Source: JAKSCF01 sp028279945
GTDB lineage: Bacteria; Bacillota; Clostridia; Peptostreptococcales; JAAYPU01
Direction: 5' to 3'
DNA: 63,306 nt
Assembly (NCBI GenBank): GCA_028279945.1
Contig: JANQMT010000206.1
Location: 1-63,306 of the forward strand
Positions 52,901-61,701 of the stretch are shown piece by piece. Every line of letters begins with the position of its first letter. Position 1 is the stretch's first letter. The notes below the pieces were generated by a model. That model saw only the letters and a list, made by a program, of their open reading frames with translations. It was not told the origin of the DNA and ran no database searches. Position numbers and translations under genes: made by a program.

Positions 52901-55900
52901 GAATTTGACTTTTCAAATGCTGATAATAATAAACTGTATATTGATGGTATAGAGCAATTAGACTATACCAGAATAAATACATCTAATGCAGTCACTTCCT
53001 GGAGAGTAGGTAATTATTTGAATATTGGAAGTTGGGGGGCTGGTAATAATTATCCCGCTAATTTCTATTTAGACAACCTTAAAATATATAAAAAAGGAAT
53101 CAATTTTACAGAATATAATGATCTATCTTTTGGAACTAAACAGAAAATAGAGTTTGATAAGGTAGGCGTAGGCAATGCGGCTGTAAAATTAGAAGTAAGA
53201 GAAGTTTGGACTGAACCAACCCTTGATGAATATGTTTCGGATAACGACAGGCTTACAGGCAGCACGACAGCTGTAACAGAAGTCAAAAATATTGCGCCTC
53301 TTGTAAGCTTAGAGCCAGTTGATTCTTTTAAGGAAGATGTGTTTGTATTAACAACAGAAAATAAGGTGGCAGCTGTTGAATCCAGTAAAAATACATTTGA
53401 TGGATATTTAAAATCAAATGTCATGGATAGTAAATTTGCAGTATCAGCTTTTGATAAAGAAGATACATCAGAGGCAAGACATCTGTGGAATAAACAAATG
53501 GATACACCAAACAAATATGAGGGTAGAGACTTTGGGTTAGTTTACCAAATGGATGACAATAATTTTTATCGGGTAAAATCAACCCTTACAGATAAAGATG
53601 GGGATGGAAAATTAGAAGAATCTGTACCTTTTACAATTGAAGCTTTTGATAATAGCACGGGTAATCTAAACTGGTCATACACACTAAGCAATGAATATGA
53701 ACAATCAAGTTTTAGGTTAAAAAACGACGATAGTAATAAGTATTTATATGTCGTCCCCATTGGCGGGCGGTATAGTCCTGAAAAAATACTTATAATTGAT
53801 AAAAAAACAGGTGCTTTTGTGGCATCACCTCAGTTTGATTATAAATATCTTTACAGTCATAAATCAAATTATAAAAATATTGATGACCAATTTTATATAA
53901 AAGATGATAATTTATATATTCTAAATAGATATGGCATAAATGTCTTTAATATTTTATCCGGCACTACGAAAAAAATAGCAGACTATGAAATATATAAGTC
54001 TTGCAGGGTTAAAGGAAAAGTGCATTTTGGATTTCATGAAAAGCGTGTTAATTACAGGGGTGTTTTAGATTTAAACACCGGAAGTATCGAAAAACAATTT
54101 TTAACATCTTATGGTATAGACCAGGGATATACTCCATATGACACGGTTGGAATAGATGTCTATGGAAATATTGTATTATACAAGGGCGAAAAGTTTTTTG
54201 TTTATAATATCGATAACATCTGTATAAAAATAATTGAGAGTTCTCTTAGTAGTTTTGATCAATTAGGGGTTGTCACTGATACAGCATCAAAAATAACGCA
54301 TGTTTACACCTTTAATGAAAGAAGAACATCTAAAGATGATCTAGATCAAAATTTATTTGTAGCTGAAATTTACGGCAATAGAAGCAATAAATACCACTAC
54401 AGAGACACATCGGCTTGGACTTATTCAGGCATGATGTTTGCAAAAAGCATAGGCGATAGAATTTATTTTCTAAAAGCCGGAGAACGAGGCGAGGATACTT
54501 GTTCGTCTACACCTTATGAGATAGATTTAAATTCTACCAATAGGATCATCGATAGAGTTGGGACGGATGGAAACGCAGGTGAATATTCTATTCAAACAGA
54601 TAATTATGTTGCTTATGTTCAAGTTAACGAACGTGAAAATAGACAATCATATCAAAGAATATATATGAATAAGATGCCATCTACTTTAGAAGGTAATATA
54701 AACAGGGCATTGAACAAAAATGTGAATTTTGAAAACTCTGATTTTCAAAAAAACATTGTTATCATTGATAATGAACATAGCAGTAATACCAGCTACATGA
54801 GCAAGGTAATTGAAAGCATCAATAAAATAGGTGCTAAATTTACAAGCATCGGCAGTACAAGCAGCAGTAATTACTTGGTTAAAATAAAAAATGCAGTAAA
54901 TGGTAATGCCATTCCCTATAATACTTACAGCATGAATAACAATATGTATAATTTAGCAAATGTACTGGATGTCAACAAACAAAACCTCAAAAATCCAGTT
55001 ATTAATTTCGCAGGAAGTGGTAATTCTAACGGACAAATATATAAAAAAATTGAGCTAGAACCAGGTGCAGAATATTGTTATGAATATGATATTCAATATA
55101 CCAATAAAGGTTCCATGACCCATGCGGACATTTTTGACATAAACCACAGTTTATCCAACACAGGCTATGCCGGAACCAATCATGTCGCAGTCGGAACCGG
55201 AAATATAGAGTTTGAGAATTTTGATAACGACGATAGAATGAATCCATTTTTTAGTTATAATGGAGATTGGACCAATTATAATTTTAAAAGTGATGTATTG
55301 ATGTACAGTACAAGCAGTAATAGAGAGCGCACAGGAACGCAGGAAATAGCCTTTACAACGGATACTAGTGCCATACTGTCCTTTGACTATGGTTATATGT
55401 CCGACATACGTTATAGAAAGAGCACACTTTATCGAACAAAATTCGAGATATATATTAATGGCGTAAAACAAAATGTTGCAGAGCTAAGTGCTGAGAAAGA
55501 TAAGGAGCATAAATTCAAATTTTACAAAGAGATACCGGCAGGCAGCCATGTTTTAAAATTGGTGTATAAACAATATGTACGATATAGATATCAGTACGCT
55601 TGGATCGACAATTTAAAAGTAGCAAGTATCATCAAAAAAACCAATGGAAGCTATGATAATGGGGCATTGAGTAAAGACACTCAAATAATAACAGAAAATG
55701 AATGGCAAAATGTAAGCGGTACTTATAGAGCACCTTATGATGTCACACAATATGCCAAGATATCGAATAAAAGCAAAATCATTTTTGAAGATTTTTCAGA
55801 CAGTAATTTAAAATTTAATATGAGCATGGAAGGACACCATGTTTCAGGTAATACTTTCAGACCGATACATAACCGTGGCAATAATTTTGGAAATTTAGAA

Positions 55901-57541
55901 TATGATGATGACGGTGATTTAGTTCACCGTAAAACCCATGTTACTTTTTCCGTACCCGCCGGTCATATAGGCTATTTTGGTGTTTGGGCCAATGGATGGC
56001 AGAGAGATTGCGGTGACGATTATGGCATAATTGATGGGGATGGGATAAGCAGGGTAAGGATAGACAGCCTTGACTATCGAAGGCAGGTGAATCCCTTAGA
56101 GTTATATGCCAATAAGTATAATCCAGGGACATATAGAGTAAACTTCACATCCAAATCATATTATAGTAAAAAGAAAAAAAAATGGGATGACGGATATTTA
56201 AGCTTAGACAGCATGTTTTTAAAACTACAACCCATTGGATATGACTCCAATACACAAATTATAGATGATACAGGCAATGTATATGCTGAGTCTAAATATT
56301 ACAACGAGGAATCAACTATTAGGTTAAAATATAGCAGTACAAAGGATTCTCAGTTTCTAATTAAAAACTTTAAACTCTATAAAATACAAGATGGCGAAAA
56401 AATCTTACAACATGAGTTTGATACATTATCTCAGGACCAACTAAATTCACTGTTTGATGTCAGTAAATATAACGCTCAAATCAATGTGATAGATGAGCTG
56501 GTAAATGAAGATAAAGAAACGCCAATTATACCGATTTATAGCAAAGGAGAATTAATCGCCTACAATATTTATTATAGTGACTTTGAGTATGACCCCAGTA
56601 AGAAACAATACTGGCAATACAGCCACACGCCATTTAATGATGGGTTACATCCAGACAGAGGGAAAATACTTAATGCTCCTATTGAACGATTTTGGGTAGA
56701 TGGTAAGTATACAGTTACGCATTGGCAGGAAGACAGCACAGGGATAACAAGTTATGATAAAGAAAGTAATAAGGAAAAGATTACCTTTTATGTCATGGGT
56801 GAAAGTACGGCTGTACCGGAAGTGACTTATATCAAGACATTACCAACAGCAGTAAAAGAAGGACAGACATATAGGATTCAGATAGGTGTAGATGATGAAG
56901 ATTTAGATGACTTGGATACTACCATAGAACTTTATTTGCATAATCAGTTGATTTATACTTACACCAAAAACAATGTATCGGCAGTTAGTGGCATCTATCC
57001 ACCCATCACATCCGGAACAGCACCTGCAGCGGTACCAGGAAAATATACGATAGTGGCCACTGCAAAAGATGATACAGGAGTAGGCTTGAAAAGCTATGAA
57101 TTTACAGTGGTATCAGAAGGTAAAGTTGAAGGTGAAGTACATCATACTGAGCAGTGGAATAAGAACAGAAAAAAATATAACCTATCTAAAACAGGCGATG
57201 AAGAACGCCCAAGAGGTTACAATGTATTTTGGTCCGGTGAGAAGTTTGTACTAGAAGCTAAAACAGAAGGAAAACCTCATACCGTCCATGTGGAGATACT
57301 AAATGAAGGCTATAGCACGACTTTAAACTCAGCGGATAACGTGAATTGGTCAGGTGAACTATGGGATAAATCTATGGTAGAAGAAAATAATTATGTCATC
57401 ATCAAATGGGGCAGGTATAAGCCTGAGACTTTAACTTTCAGGTTCACAGCTTATTATGATAGCGGCATCACAAGAACTCATAATACCCAAATCATAGTCG
57501 ACCACCAACACCCGTACTGGCAGCTGCGTAGGGCATGGTAA
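49931..57541 (+). CDS. Giant secreted multidomain surface protein
   Basis: A 2536-residue exported protein that I do not recognise as a whole. A signal peptide covers about residues 1-27. Seen in order: a helical N-terminal part; Ig/PKD-like beta modules (about 250-680); a LamG/concanavalin-like module (about 870-1060, with FYLDNLKIYKKG); a propeller-like or PQQ-type stretch of GNLNWSYTLS and KTGAFVASPQ strands (about 1190-1590); a segment starting IVIIDNEHSSN (about 1610); further carbohydrate-binding-like beta modules (1700-2200); and C-terminal Ig-like modules (2290-2536). It has no sortase signal, SLH domain or C-terminal membrane helix, so it needs another protein for attachment, perhaps the SLH protein before it. 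GGGGTGAAAATAAA precedes the ATG. No stop or frameshift is seen. Confidence 0.8.
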   Translation: MKKRIAIILAILLIFSILPIEQFFAFATSFSPDLTLEYDAFVNERHKDYATAQNKLEEAKNVLDTIGTETINERFQNLNYIVYAMYGVEVYGSRHGDIKRVADYDELKRDEFRYLGYDYIGDDVTNTYFPDDETSTNQDLLSKDWQTQPDNHDSWDKAQGKDKLIEKILTMDGLTYKGEAINYTLSEIIGKTNIETLKHYIKLQTLPKFLVDGSVRAFSKGGDGIVRYRTFILPHFAGDKTLEASITTEDENYTIENHEDYVDIPVTVSGEINTTDSFLESYIAEKWVEFDGIQAKGESHTFIYRVDKDDLTEGENKRTLTGNAGIKSSFKGDSPVTDSASTEVTIIVKGEEDKLIAMLDLPKSAGINEAYTVNDVSYIPDGKTILSSMLTKKMGSSEEKTVDGWTNSTKSIVESSPVKTTITYTLTIMLNDGQVDTASKSIEIIDARNVDAEADLELDAYTYEGHPAYARDVSIFDVDGETYNASKAYEENLASNDFDVVNSTPHTINRLSDTKAKIVFEKAGWYNVKLQVRTKDGKKLNDTESIEVRKTPYANVIVGGTQKQNRKQILNISVAKSHPITNFWVEIKDTSTGEKVHLTSAKVNSTNIKTRNIETNSTEFFQNYTLEFLTKNNTEKVYQYTVYVKDAKGDMDTVSDYFTVIRDEAPQAVINLPEIFYRDEKTNVAKIIAEDKTISSDGDQVERHWSFANTEEDYKGLDELYYSWEFKQGSGLQGFYNMRNTNLSITSSGFLNKCTGSDPHVAVKKALNTSDVAYAKIYYSNNSFCTGMAFFWGRSWIPGYPYSGQKVSTASIEPYSSNKVTTVQLEGVKNWEGTIDLLRWDFMNSPNPTSGEFTVHKIELYKSSTKNKKLVGLFDFENGLINRASGKEYALPSGFTIENTNRFNSGKSLSAKGVRWAIPLADLGITYNANTKVFIEADIEIPYPVGPRMIFSFYGYDLYLPSDLVTWNTGRGWERRLNVPIVNKKIRLGAEFDFSNADNNKLYIDGIEQLDYTRINTSNAVTSWRVGNYLNIGSWGAGNNYPANFYLDNLKIYKKGINFTEYNDLSFGTKQKIEFDKVGVGNAAVKLEVREVWTEPTLDEYVSDNDRLTGSTTAVTEVKNIAPLVSLEPVDSFKEDVFVLTTENKVAAVESSKNTFDGYLKSNVMDSKFAVSAFDKEDTSEARHLWNKQMDTPNKYEGRDFGLVYQMDDNNFYRVKSTLTDKDGDGKLEESVPFTIEAFDNSTGNLNWSYTLSNEYEQSSFRLKNDDSNKYLYVVPIGGRYSPEKILIIDKKTGAFVASPQFDYKYLYSHKSNYKNIDDQFYIKDDNLYILNRYGINVFNILSGTTKKIADYEIYKSCRVKGKVHFGFHEKRVNYRGVLDLNTGSIEKQFLTSYGIDQGYTPYDTVGIDVYGNIVLYKGEKFFVYNIDNICIKIIESSLSSFDQLGVVTDTASKITHVYTFNERRTSKDDLDQNLFVAEIYGNRSNKYHYRDTSAWTYSGMMFAKSIGDRIYFLKAGERGEDTCSSTPYEIDLNSTNRIIDRVGTDGNAGEYSIQTDNYVAYVQVNERENRQSYQRIYMNKMPSTLEGNINRALNKNVNFENSDFQKNIVIIDNEHSSNTSYMSKVIESINKIGAKFTSIGSTSSSNYLVKIKNAVNGNAIPYNTYSMNNNMYNLANVLDVNKQNLKNPVINFAGSGNSNGQIYKKIELEPGAEYCYEYDIQYTNKGSMTHADIFDINHSLSNTGYAGTNHVAVGTGNIEFENFDNDDRMNPFFSYNGDWTNYNFKSDVLMYSTSSNRERTGTQEIAFTTDTSAILSFDYGYMSDIRYRKSTLYRTKFEIYINGVKQNVAELSAEKDKEHKFKFYKEIPAGSHVLKLVYKQYVRYRYQYAWIDNLKVASIIKKTNGSYDNGALSKDTQIITENEWQNVSGTYRAPYDVTQYAKISNKSKIIFEDFSDSNLKFNMSMEGHHVSGNTFRPIHNRGNNFGNLEYDDDGDLVHRKTHVTFSVPAGHIGYFGVWANGWQRDCGDDYGIIDGDGISRVRIDSLDYRRQVNPLELYANKYNPGTYRVNFTSKSYYSKKKKKWDDGYLSLDSMFLKLQPIGYDSNTQIIDDTGNVYAESKYYNEESTIRLKYSSTKDSQFLIKNFKLYKIQDGEKILQHEFDTLSQDQLNSLFDVSKYNAQINVIDELVNEDKETPIIPIYSKGELIAYNIYYSDFEYDPSKKQYWQYSHTPFNDGLHPDRGKILNAPIERFWVDGKYTVTHWQEDSTGITSYDKESNKEKITFYVMGESTAVPEVTYIKTLPTAVKEGQTYRIQIGVDDEDLDDLDTTIELYLHNQLIYTYTKNNVSAVSGIYPPITSGTAPAAVPGKYTIVATAKDDTGVGLKSYEFTVVSEGKVEGEVHHTEQWNKNRKKYNLSKTGDEERPRGYNVFWSGEKFVLEAKTEGKPHTVHVEILNEGYSTTLNSADNVNWSGELWDKSMVEENNYVIIKWGRYKPETLTFRFTAYYDSGITRTHNTQIIVDHQHPYWQLRRAW

Positions 57542-57837
57542 AGAATGCTATTTGTAATTGATACAGGATAAAAGACTATCCATTGAGGCAAAGGAAATCT
57601 ATAGCTAATTTTGTTCTCTTGCCGGATTAGGTAAAAAGGATTATCCAGGAACGAAAAAAATCATACCATGATTGCTACAAAAAAGTTTCCACAAAACTGA
57701 AGACAAAAAATACGATTAAGTTAGATTTAAGTATGTCATCTATTCAAGAATTATTTATATTTATTTAAAATCATTTGAAAAAAAGAAGGAATTTGTAAAT
57801 TGTTGTAGAATTATACATTGTAATAGTAATAATAGAA
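57542..57837. other. Gap after the giant gene
   Basis: About 300 AT-rich bases without a convincing gene, promoter or terminator. Short in-frame stretches around 57605-57665 look protein-like but are too brief to identify; they may be debris related to the pseudogene that follows. Confidence 0.5.
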
Positions 57838-58283
57838 TTTTGAATCAAGGGTTTCGCTCGTGTAAGAGTTGGAGACTACTTTACTGGGAAATATGGGTCT
57901 ATCTCTGAAGAGGGGACATATCATATTGAGCCGATTTATGATTCTGCATATAATTTTTACGATGGACTTGCACCAGTAAAGTTTAATTAAAAACATTCAG
58001 GTAAATGGGGTTATATTAATTATGATGGTTCTTATGCAATTGAACCTGCTTACGATCACGCTGAGCCTTTTGCTGAAAACTTTGCAGTAGTAGAGCAGAA
58101 TGGAAAACAAGGATACATTAAAAAAGATCGAACATATCTAATTGAACAAATTTTTATATTGCATATAATTTCAATCTTGGGCTAGGTGATTTTGAACTTA
58201 ATGAAAAGCGTGGTTTTATTGATATTTTTGGAAATATAATTTATGAAGATACTGAAAGTATTCAATTAGCAGTTAATGCTTAA
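57838..58283 (+). pseudogene. Decayed WG-repeat protein gene
   Basis: Translation gives WG-repeat (KWGYIN-x-G-x-x-IEPAYD) units: KGFARVRVGDYFTGKYG, then EPIYDSAYNFYDGLAPVKFN, an in-frame TAA near 57988, then SGKWGYINYDGSYAIEPAYD and GKQGYIKKDRTYLIE, and after a frameshift near 58160 a further GLGDFELNEKRGFIDIFGN ending at 58283. No start codon is left at the 5' end. WG-repeat proteins are often secreted or surface proteins; this one is dead by truncation, one stop and one frameshift. Confidence 0.85.
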
Positions 58284-58308
58284 AAATAAACAAATTGGAG
58301 GAATTGTA

Positions 58309-59748
58309 ATGAAAAAGATTTTTTGCTTTCTAATTGTATTATGTATGATATTTTCGCTAAGTATAGTTTTTTCATCAGCTGATAAGCCAGTGAAGGTTAC
58401 TATTAATGGTGTGAATTGTGAGTATGATGTACCACCAACTAATATTAATGGTAGAATTTTAGTGCCGGTAAGAGCAATATTTGAAGCTTTAGGAGCTGAA
58501 GTTACTTGGGATAAAGATACTAAAACAGCAATAGGTAAAAAAGGTAATACTGAAGTTATTTTAAAAGTCGATAGCAAAAAGGCAACACTAAATGGTGAAC
58601 AAATTGAACTAGACGTACCTGCAACTATTATTGATAATCGAGTGCTTGCACCTGCCCGATTTGTAGCAGAGAGTATGGGAGCAGATGTAAATTGGGATTC
58701 AGATAATAATACTGTTGCAATAATAACAAAGGAAAATGAGAATTCCACAATACATGAAGATACAGAAAAATCAATAACATTAGGAAATAAATCTGGCAAT
58801 TATACTAATGGTGGATGGGTTAATCATGCAAATGATTATGAATACTTCGTTTCAAGTGAGTATTGGGATGCTTATGATTTATATCAAGCTACTTATAATA
58901 GAAGCCATTTTGTAAGGCTTGTTGAAGAGGTAGATGCATTTCCTCAAATTAGTATAATTAATGAAGATATTTATTATCTGAGTAGTGATTCAAATTGGAA
59001 TTCATATATTTTTAAGATAAATAAAGATGGAACAAATATGCAGAAATTATCTAAAAACAATGTTAAATCAATGGTTGTAGATAGTACTGGTATATATTAT
59101 ATTAACGCAGATGATGAAAATAAATTATACTGGGTGGCATTAGATGGAAGCGATTCAAAGAAACTTGTTGATGAGAATATTGATGAGATTAATTTTAATA
59201 GTGAGCATTTATTTTTCACTGTTCACAAAGAAGAGTTTGACTTTGGAAAATTTATGACCAAAAACGCAGGAATAATCTATAAAGTCGATAGAAATGGTGA
59301 AAATAAAGAGAAACTTTCAGATGACTTGGCTTTTGATATTAATATTACAGATGATTATGTATATTACATAAATAAAACAGATAACATGAAAATTTATAGA
59401 ATAAATTTATCACATTTTAAAAATGAAAAACTTATGGAAGATACGGCTTCAGATTTAAATGTATGTGAAAACAAAATTTATTATGCTAATACTTCTGATC
59501 CAATAACCATAGCCTCTGAATATGAATCTTTCACAGGAGGAAGGTTGTATTCTTCAAATTTAGATGGTAATAATAAAGAAAAGCTTGCAGATAGCTTGAC
59601 TTCTAATATTGTTGTTGGAGAAGAAGGTATTTACTTTTACGAGTATCATGATGATGGAAGTAAAAATTATGACTTAAGAAGAAAATATGACTTTAATACA
59701 AAAACCTTACAATATGTTATATCACTTAGTTTTTCTGAAAAAGAGTGA
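58309..59748 (+). CDS. Secreted copper-amine-oxidase-N-domain protein with DUF5050-like repeats
   Basis: A 479-residue exported protein. A signal peptide (residues 1-24, FCFLIVLCMIFSLSIVF) is followed by a copper amine oxidase N-terminal-type domain (about 30-140; LVPVRAIFEALGAEVTWD and LAPARFVAESMGADVNWD are its two halves). The rest (about 200-470) is made of beta repeats with the pattern IYYINxDDxNKLYxxxLDG, as in DUF5050-like propellers. These domains bind wall or are scaffolds; no enzyme is implied. The ATG at 58309 follows GGAGGAATTG. It lies just after the decayed WG-repeat gene and closes the surface-protein region. Confidence 0.88.
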   Translation: MKKIFCFLIVLCMIFSLSIVFSSADKPVKVTINGVNCEYDVPPTNINGRILVPVRAIFEALGAEVTWDKDTKTAIGKKGNTEVILKVDSKKATLNGEQIELDVPATIIDNRVLAPARFVAESMGADVNWDSDNNTVAIITKENENSTIHEDTEKSITLGNKSGNYTNGGWVNHANDYEYFVSSEYWDAYDLYQATYNRSHFVRLVEEVDAFPQISIINEDIYYLSSDSNWNSYIFKINKDGTNMQKLSKNNVKSMVVDSTGIYYINADDENKLYWVALDGSDSKKLVDENIDEINFNSEHLFFTVHKEEFDFGKFMTKNAGIIYKVDRNGENKEKLSDDLAFDINITDDYVYYINKTDNMKIYRINLSHFKNEKLMEDTASDLNVCENKIYYANTSDPITIASEYESFTGGRLYSSNLDGNNKEKLADSLTSNIVVGEEGIYFYEYHDDGSKNYDLRRKYDFNTKTLQYVISLSFSEKE

Positions 59749-59763
59749 TGTTTTAATACAAGC

Positions 59764-59794
59764 AGAGGTGGATTTCCACCTCTATTAATTTTTT
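59764..59794 (+). terminator. Terminator after the surface protein gene
   Basis: AGAGGTGG-ATTT-CCACCTCT stem followed by ATTAATTTTTT. Confidence 0.88.
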
Positions 59795-59985
59795 GAAAAA
59801 AATGAAACTAATATTTTAAAAAGGTCTGCTATTTTGAGTAATTCTTAGGATCATCGTACCAAATGGTATACGTATTTTAAATTAATAAATTATAAATTTT
59901 ATATCCTAATATAGTATAATTACAAATGGAACAAAATTCCCCAAGTAATGGTTTGGATAAAACACTTTAAAAAGGATGTGATACT

Positions 59986-60165
59986 ATGAGTCCTACCAGT
60001 GGTATTATCAACGGTGGATTTTTTCTTACTATGCCTATTTTACTTTTCTTTGTTCAATTGGTATTATTGTGCGCTTCTATATATTTAATAATACTTTTAT
60101 GTCAGCTTGTAAAAAAAACAATGAAAGCTATAGATATATATATTAATAAAAATAAAATAGAATAG
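59986..60165 (+). CDS. Small membrane protein, unknown
   Basis: A 59-residue protein with one long hydrophobic stretch (about 12-43, MPILLFFVQLVLLCASI and on) and a short basic tail (KKTMKAIDIYINKNKIE). It starts at an ATG nine bases after AAAAAGGATG. I do not recognise it. The hydrophobic run is long enough for one or two helices. It sits alone between the surface gene terminator and the DHFR-like gene; 59795-59985 and 60166-60232 show nothing else. Confidence 0.55.
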   Translation: MSPTSGIINGGFFLTMPILLFFVQLVLLCASIYLIILLCQLVKKTMKAIDIYINKNKIE

Positions 60166-60232
60166 ACAAATTCAAAATCTAAACCATTACAATTCTGATT
60201 TGTTTTATATAGATAGGTACTTTTATTGCAAT

Positions 60233-60766
60233 TTATGATTTTGAATATTTTATTTCTACAAAGTCTCCGAAAGTCTTGACATAGTCTTTTTTTAAGGACT
60301 TAATATGAGTCTGTGTATTAAATAGTGGTATGCCGCTTCCCAATATGGTTGGGATGATGGTAATGATATATTCATCTATCATGTAGTTTTGCATGAATAA
60401 ATCGATGACTTTACTTCCGCCAATCAGCCAAATATTTTTACCTTCTGTTTGTTTTAATTCGCTAATTATGTCTATTATTTTGTCATCAACAAATTCAACA
60501 TTTTTATCCTCTTGATATTCGGTTGTAGTGACCACAAAGGATTTTAGTCCATCATAAACCCAAACATCCGGACTGAGTTGGGTGATGATTTGATTGTATG
60601 TCGTTCTTCCCATAATTACAGTGTCAATTTCTTTTGAAAAATCACTGTAACTCGTATTCTCTGCTCCGCCATCATGATGGCCTTCTAAAAAATCTACTTT
60701 TCCATCTTCTGCTGCTATATATCCATCTAGGCTCATTGCGATATATAATATGACCTTTCTACTCAT
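60233..60766 (-). CDS. Dihydrofolate-reductase-like (RibD C-terminal) protein
   Basis: A 177-residue member of the DHFR/RibD-C superfamily: the opening VILYIAMSLDGYIAAEDG, the VIMGRTTYNQI helix and IWLIGGSKVIDLFM are diagnostic, and NADPH binding is expected. Members of this stand-alone type are not usually true dihydrofolate reductases and their substrates are unknown. The ATG at 60766 follows GAAAGGAG; the upstream in-frame start overlaps that site. Confidence 0.85.
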   Translation of the reverse strand: MSRKVILYIAMSLDGYIAAEDGKVDFLEGHHDGGAENTSYSDFSKEIDTVIMGRTTYNQIITQLSPDVWVYDGLKSFVVTTTEYQEDKNVEFVDDKIIDIISELKQTEGKNIWLIGGSKVIDLFMQNYMIDEYIITIIPTILGSGIPLFNTQTHIKSLKKDYVKTFGDFVEIKYSKS

Positions 60767-61011
60767 TTTTAATCTCCTTTCAATAATCAAATGAACATAA
60801 TTGTAGTATTCAACAAATCCTTTTAGTAATTCAATATTCCAATAACTTTTTTAGTTCCTTCGCTCTGTTTTTACTAAGGGGTATAGGTTTTTTACGCCTT
60901 CAAGAAATATGTTGTATGAACTTATCATATTAGTTAACTGCTATCAGGTCAAGTATACCCATCGAAGGTTGATTATAAGACTTTTGTTACTTGTATTTGT
61001 ATATTATAATA

Positions 61012-61080
61012 GCATTGGAACAAGCTAAAAAAGCCGGTGAGAAACTAGTAAAGACTATGAATCAAATAACTCCTCTTTAG
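61012..61080 (+). pseudogene. C-terminal remnant of an unidentified gene
   Basis: An open stretch reading ALEQAKKAGEKLVKTMNQ and ending ITPL-stop has the amphipathic look of a real protein C-terminus, and is followed directly by a strong terminator (61065-61106), yet it has no start, ribosome site or upstream reading frame. It is best seen as the tail of a deleted gene. Confidence 0.4.
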
Positions 61081-61106
61081 ACATCCTAAAGTAGGAGTTA
61101 TTTTTA
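61065..61106 (+). terminator. Terminator after the gene remnant
   Basis: AATAACTCCT-CTTTAG / CTAAAG-AGGAGTTATT, a 16-bp stem with one bulge and TTTT. Confidence 0.85.
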
Positions 61107-61158
61107 CTGGGAATGAAGAAGATATTGGATATGAAGGATTTAGAGGGAAGTGAGAAAT

Positions 61159-61554
61159 ATGAGAAAAGGTGTTTTGTTAAACTCAAACATTATGCAAACT
61201 ATTAGTAAAATGGGGCATAAGGATAAGTTGATCATTGCAAATGCGGGACTGCCCATTCCTGAAAACGTAGAGCGTATTGATTTGGCCCTGAAAGAAGGGG
61301 TCCCATCATTTATCGAGACATTGGATGTTGTATTGTTAGAGCTAGAAGTTGAATGCATTATTTTAGCTGAAGAAATAAAGGAAATGAATCCGGACATATG
61401 GGATGAGATTGTTGAAAGATTTGAAAAGAGCAAAATAAGATATGTGCCTCATGAAGAGTTAAAGACTATCTCACAATCGGCTAAGGCTGTTGTAAGAACA
61501 GGCGAGTGTTCTCCTTATGCCAATATTATATTAGAAGCAGGCATTATATTTTAA
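61159..61554 (+). CDS. rbsD: D-ribose pyranase
   Basis: A 131-residue enzyme that interconverts beta-pyranose and furanose forms of D-ribose. MRKGVLLNSNI, the GHKDKLIIANAGLPIP helix with its conserved His/Asp pair, EGVPSF, and the C-terminal RTGECSPYANIIL are all diagnostic. The ATG at 61159 is chosen over a GTG three codons up, which overlaps the GAGGGAAGTGAG site. No rbs transporter or ribokinase lies alongside; a DUF89 protein follows after a terminator. Confidence 0.94.
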   Translation: MRKGVLLNSNIMQTISKMGHKDKLIIANAGLPIPENVERIDLALKEGVPSFIETLDVVLLELEVECIILAEEIKEMNPDIWDEIVERFEKSKIRYVPHEELKTISQSAKAVVRTGECSPYANIILEAGIIF

Positions 61555-61602
61555 ATTTTATGCACCTATATTCAATTGAAAAGTATTTTTGCCTTGAGTC
61601 TG

Positions 61603-61634
61603 AACTTGCAAAATTTGATTTTGCAAGTTTTTTT
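61603..61634 (+). terminator. Terminator of rbsD
   Basis: AACTTGCAAAA/TTTTGCAAGTT stem with T7. Confidence 0.9.
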
Positions 61635-61701
61635 AATATAATATAAGGCGGTGGGAAAATATAAACATTTAAAACAATGATTGGTGGTAAAGGAGAAGAT
61701 A

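Larger units (their letters stand above)
60767..61158. other. Gap with gene remnant and terminator
   Basis: No intact gene. The right half holds a 23-codon remnant ending at 61080 and a terminator. The left half has no feature I can name beyond AT-rich sequence. Confidence 0.5.
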
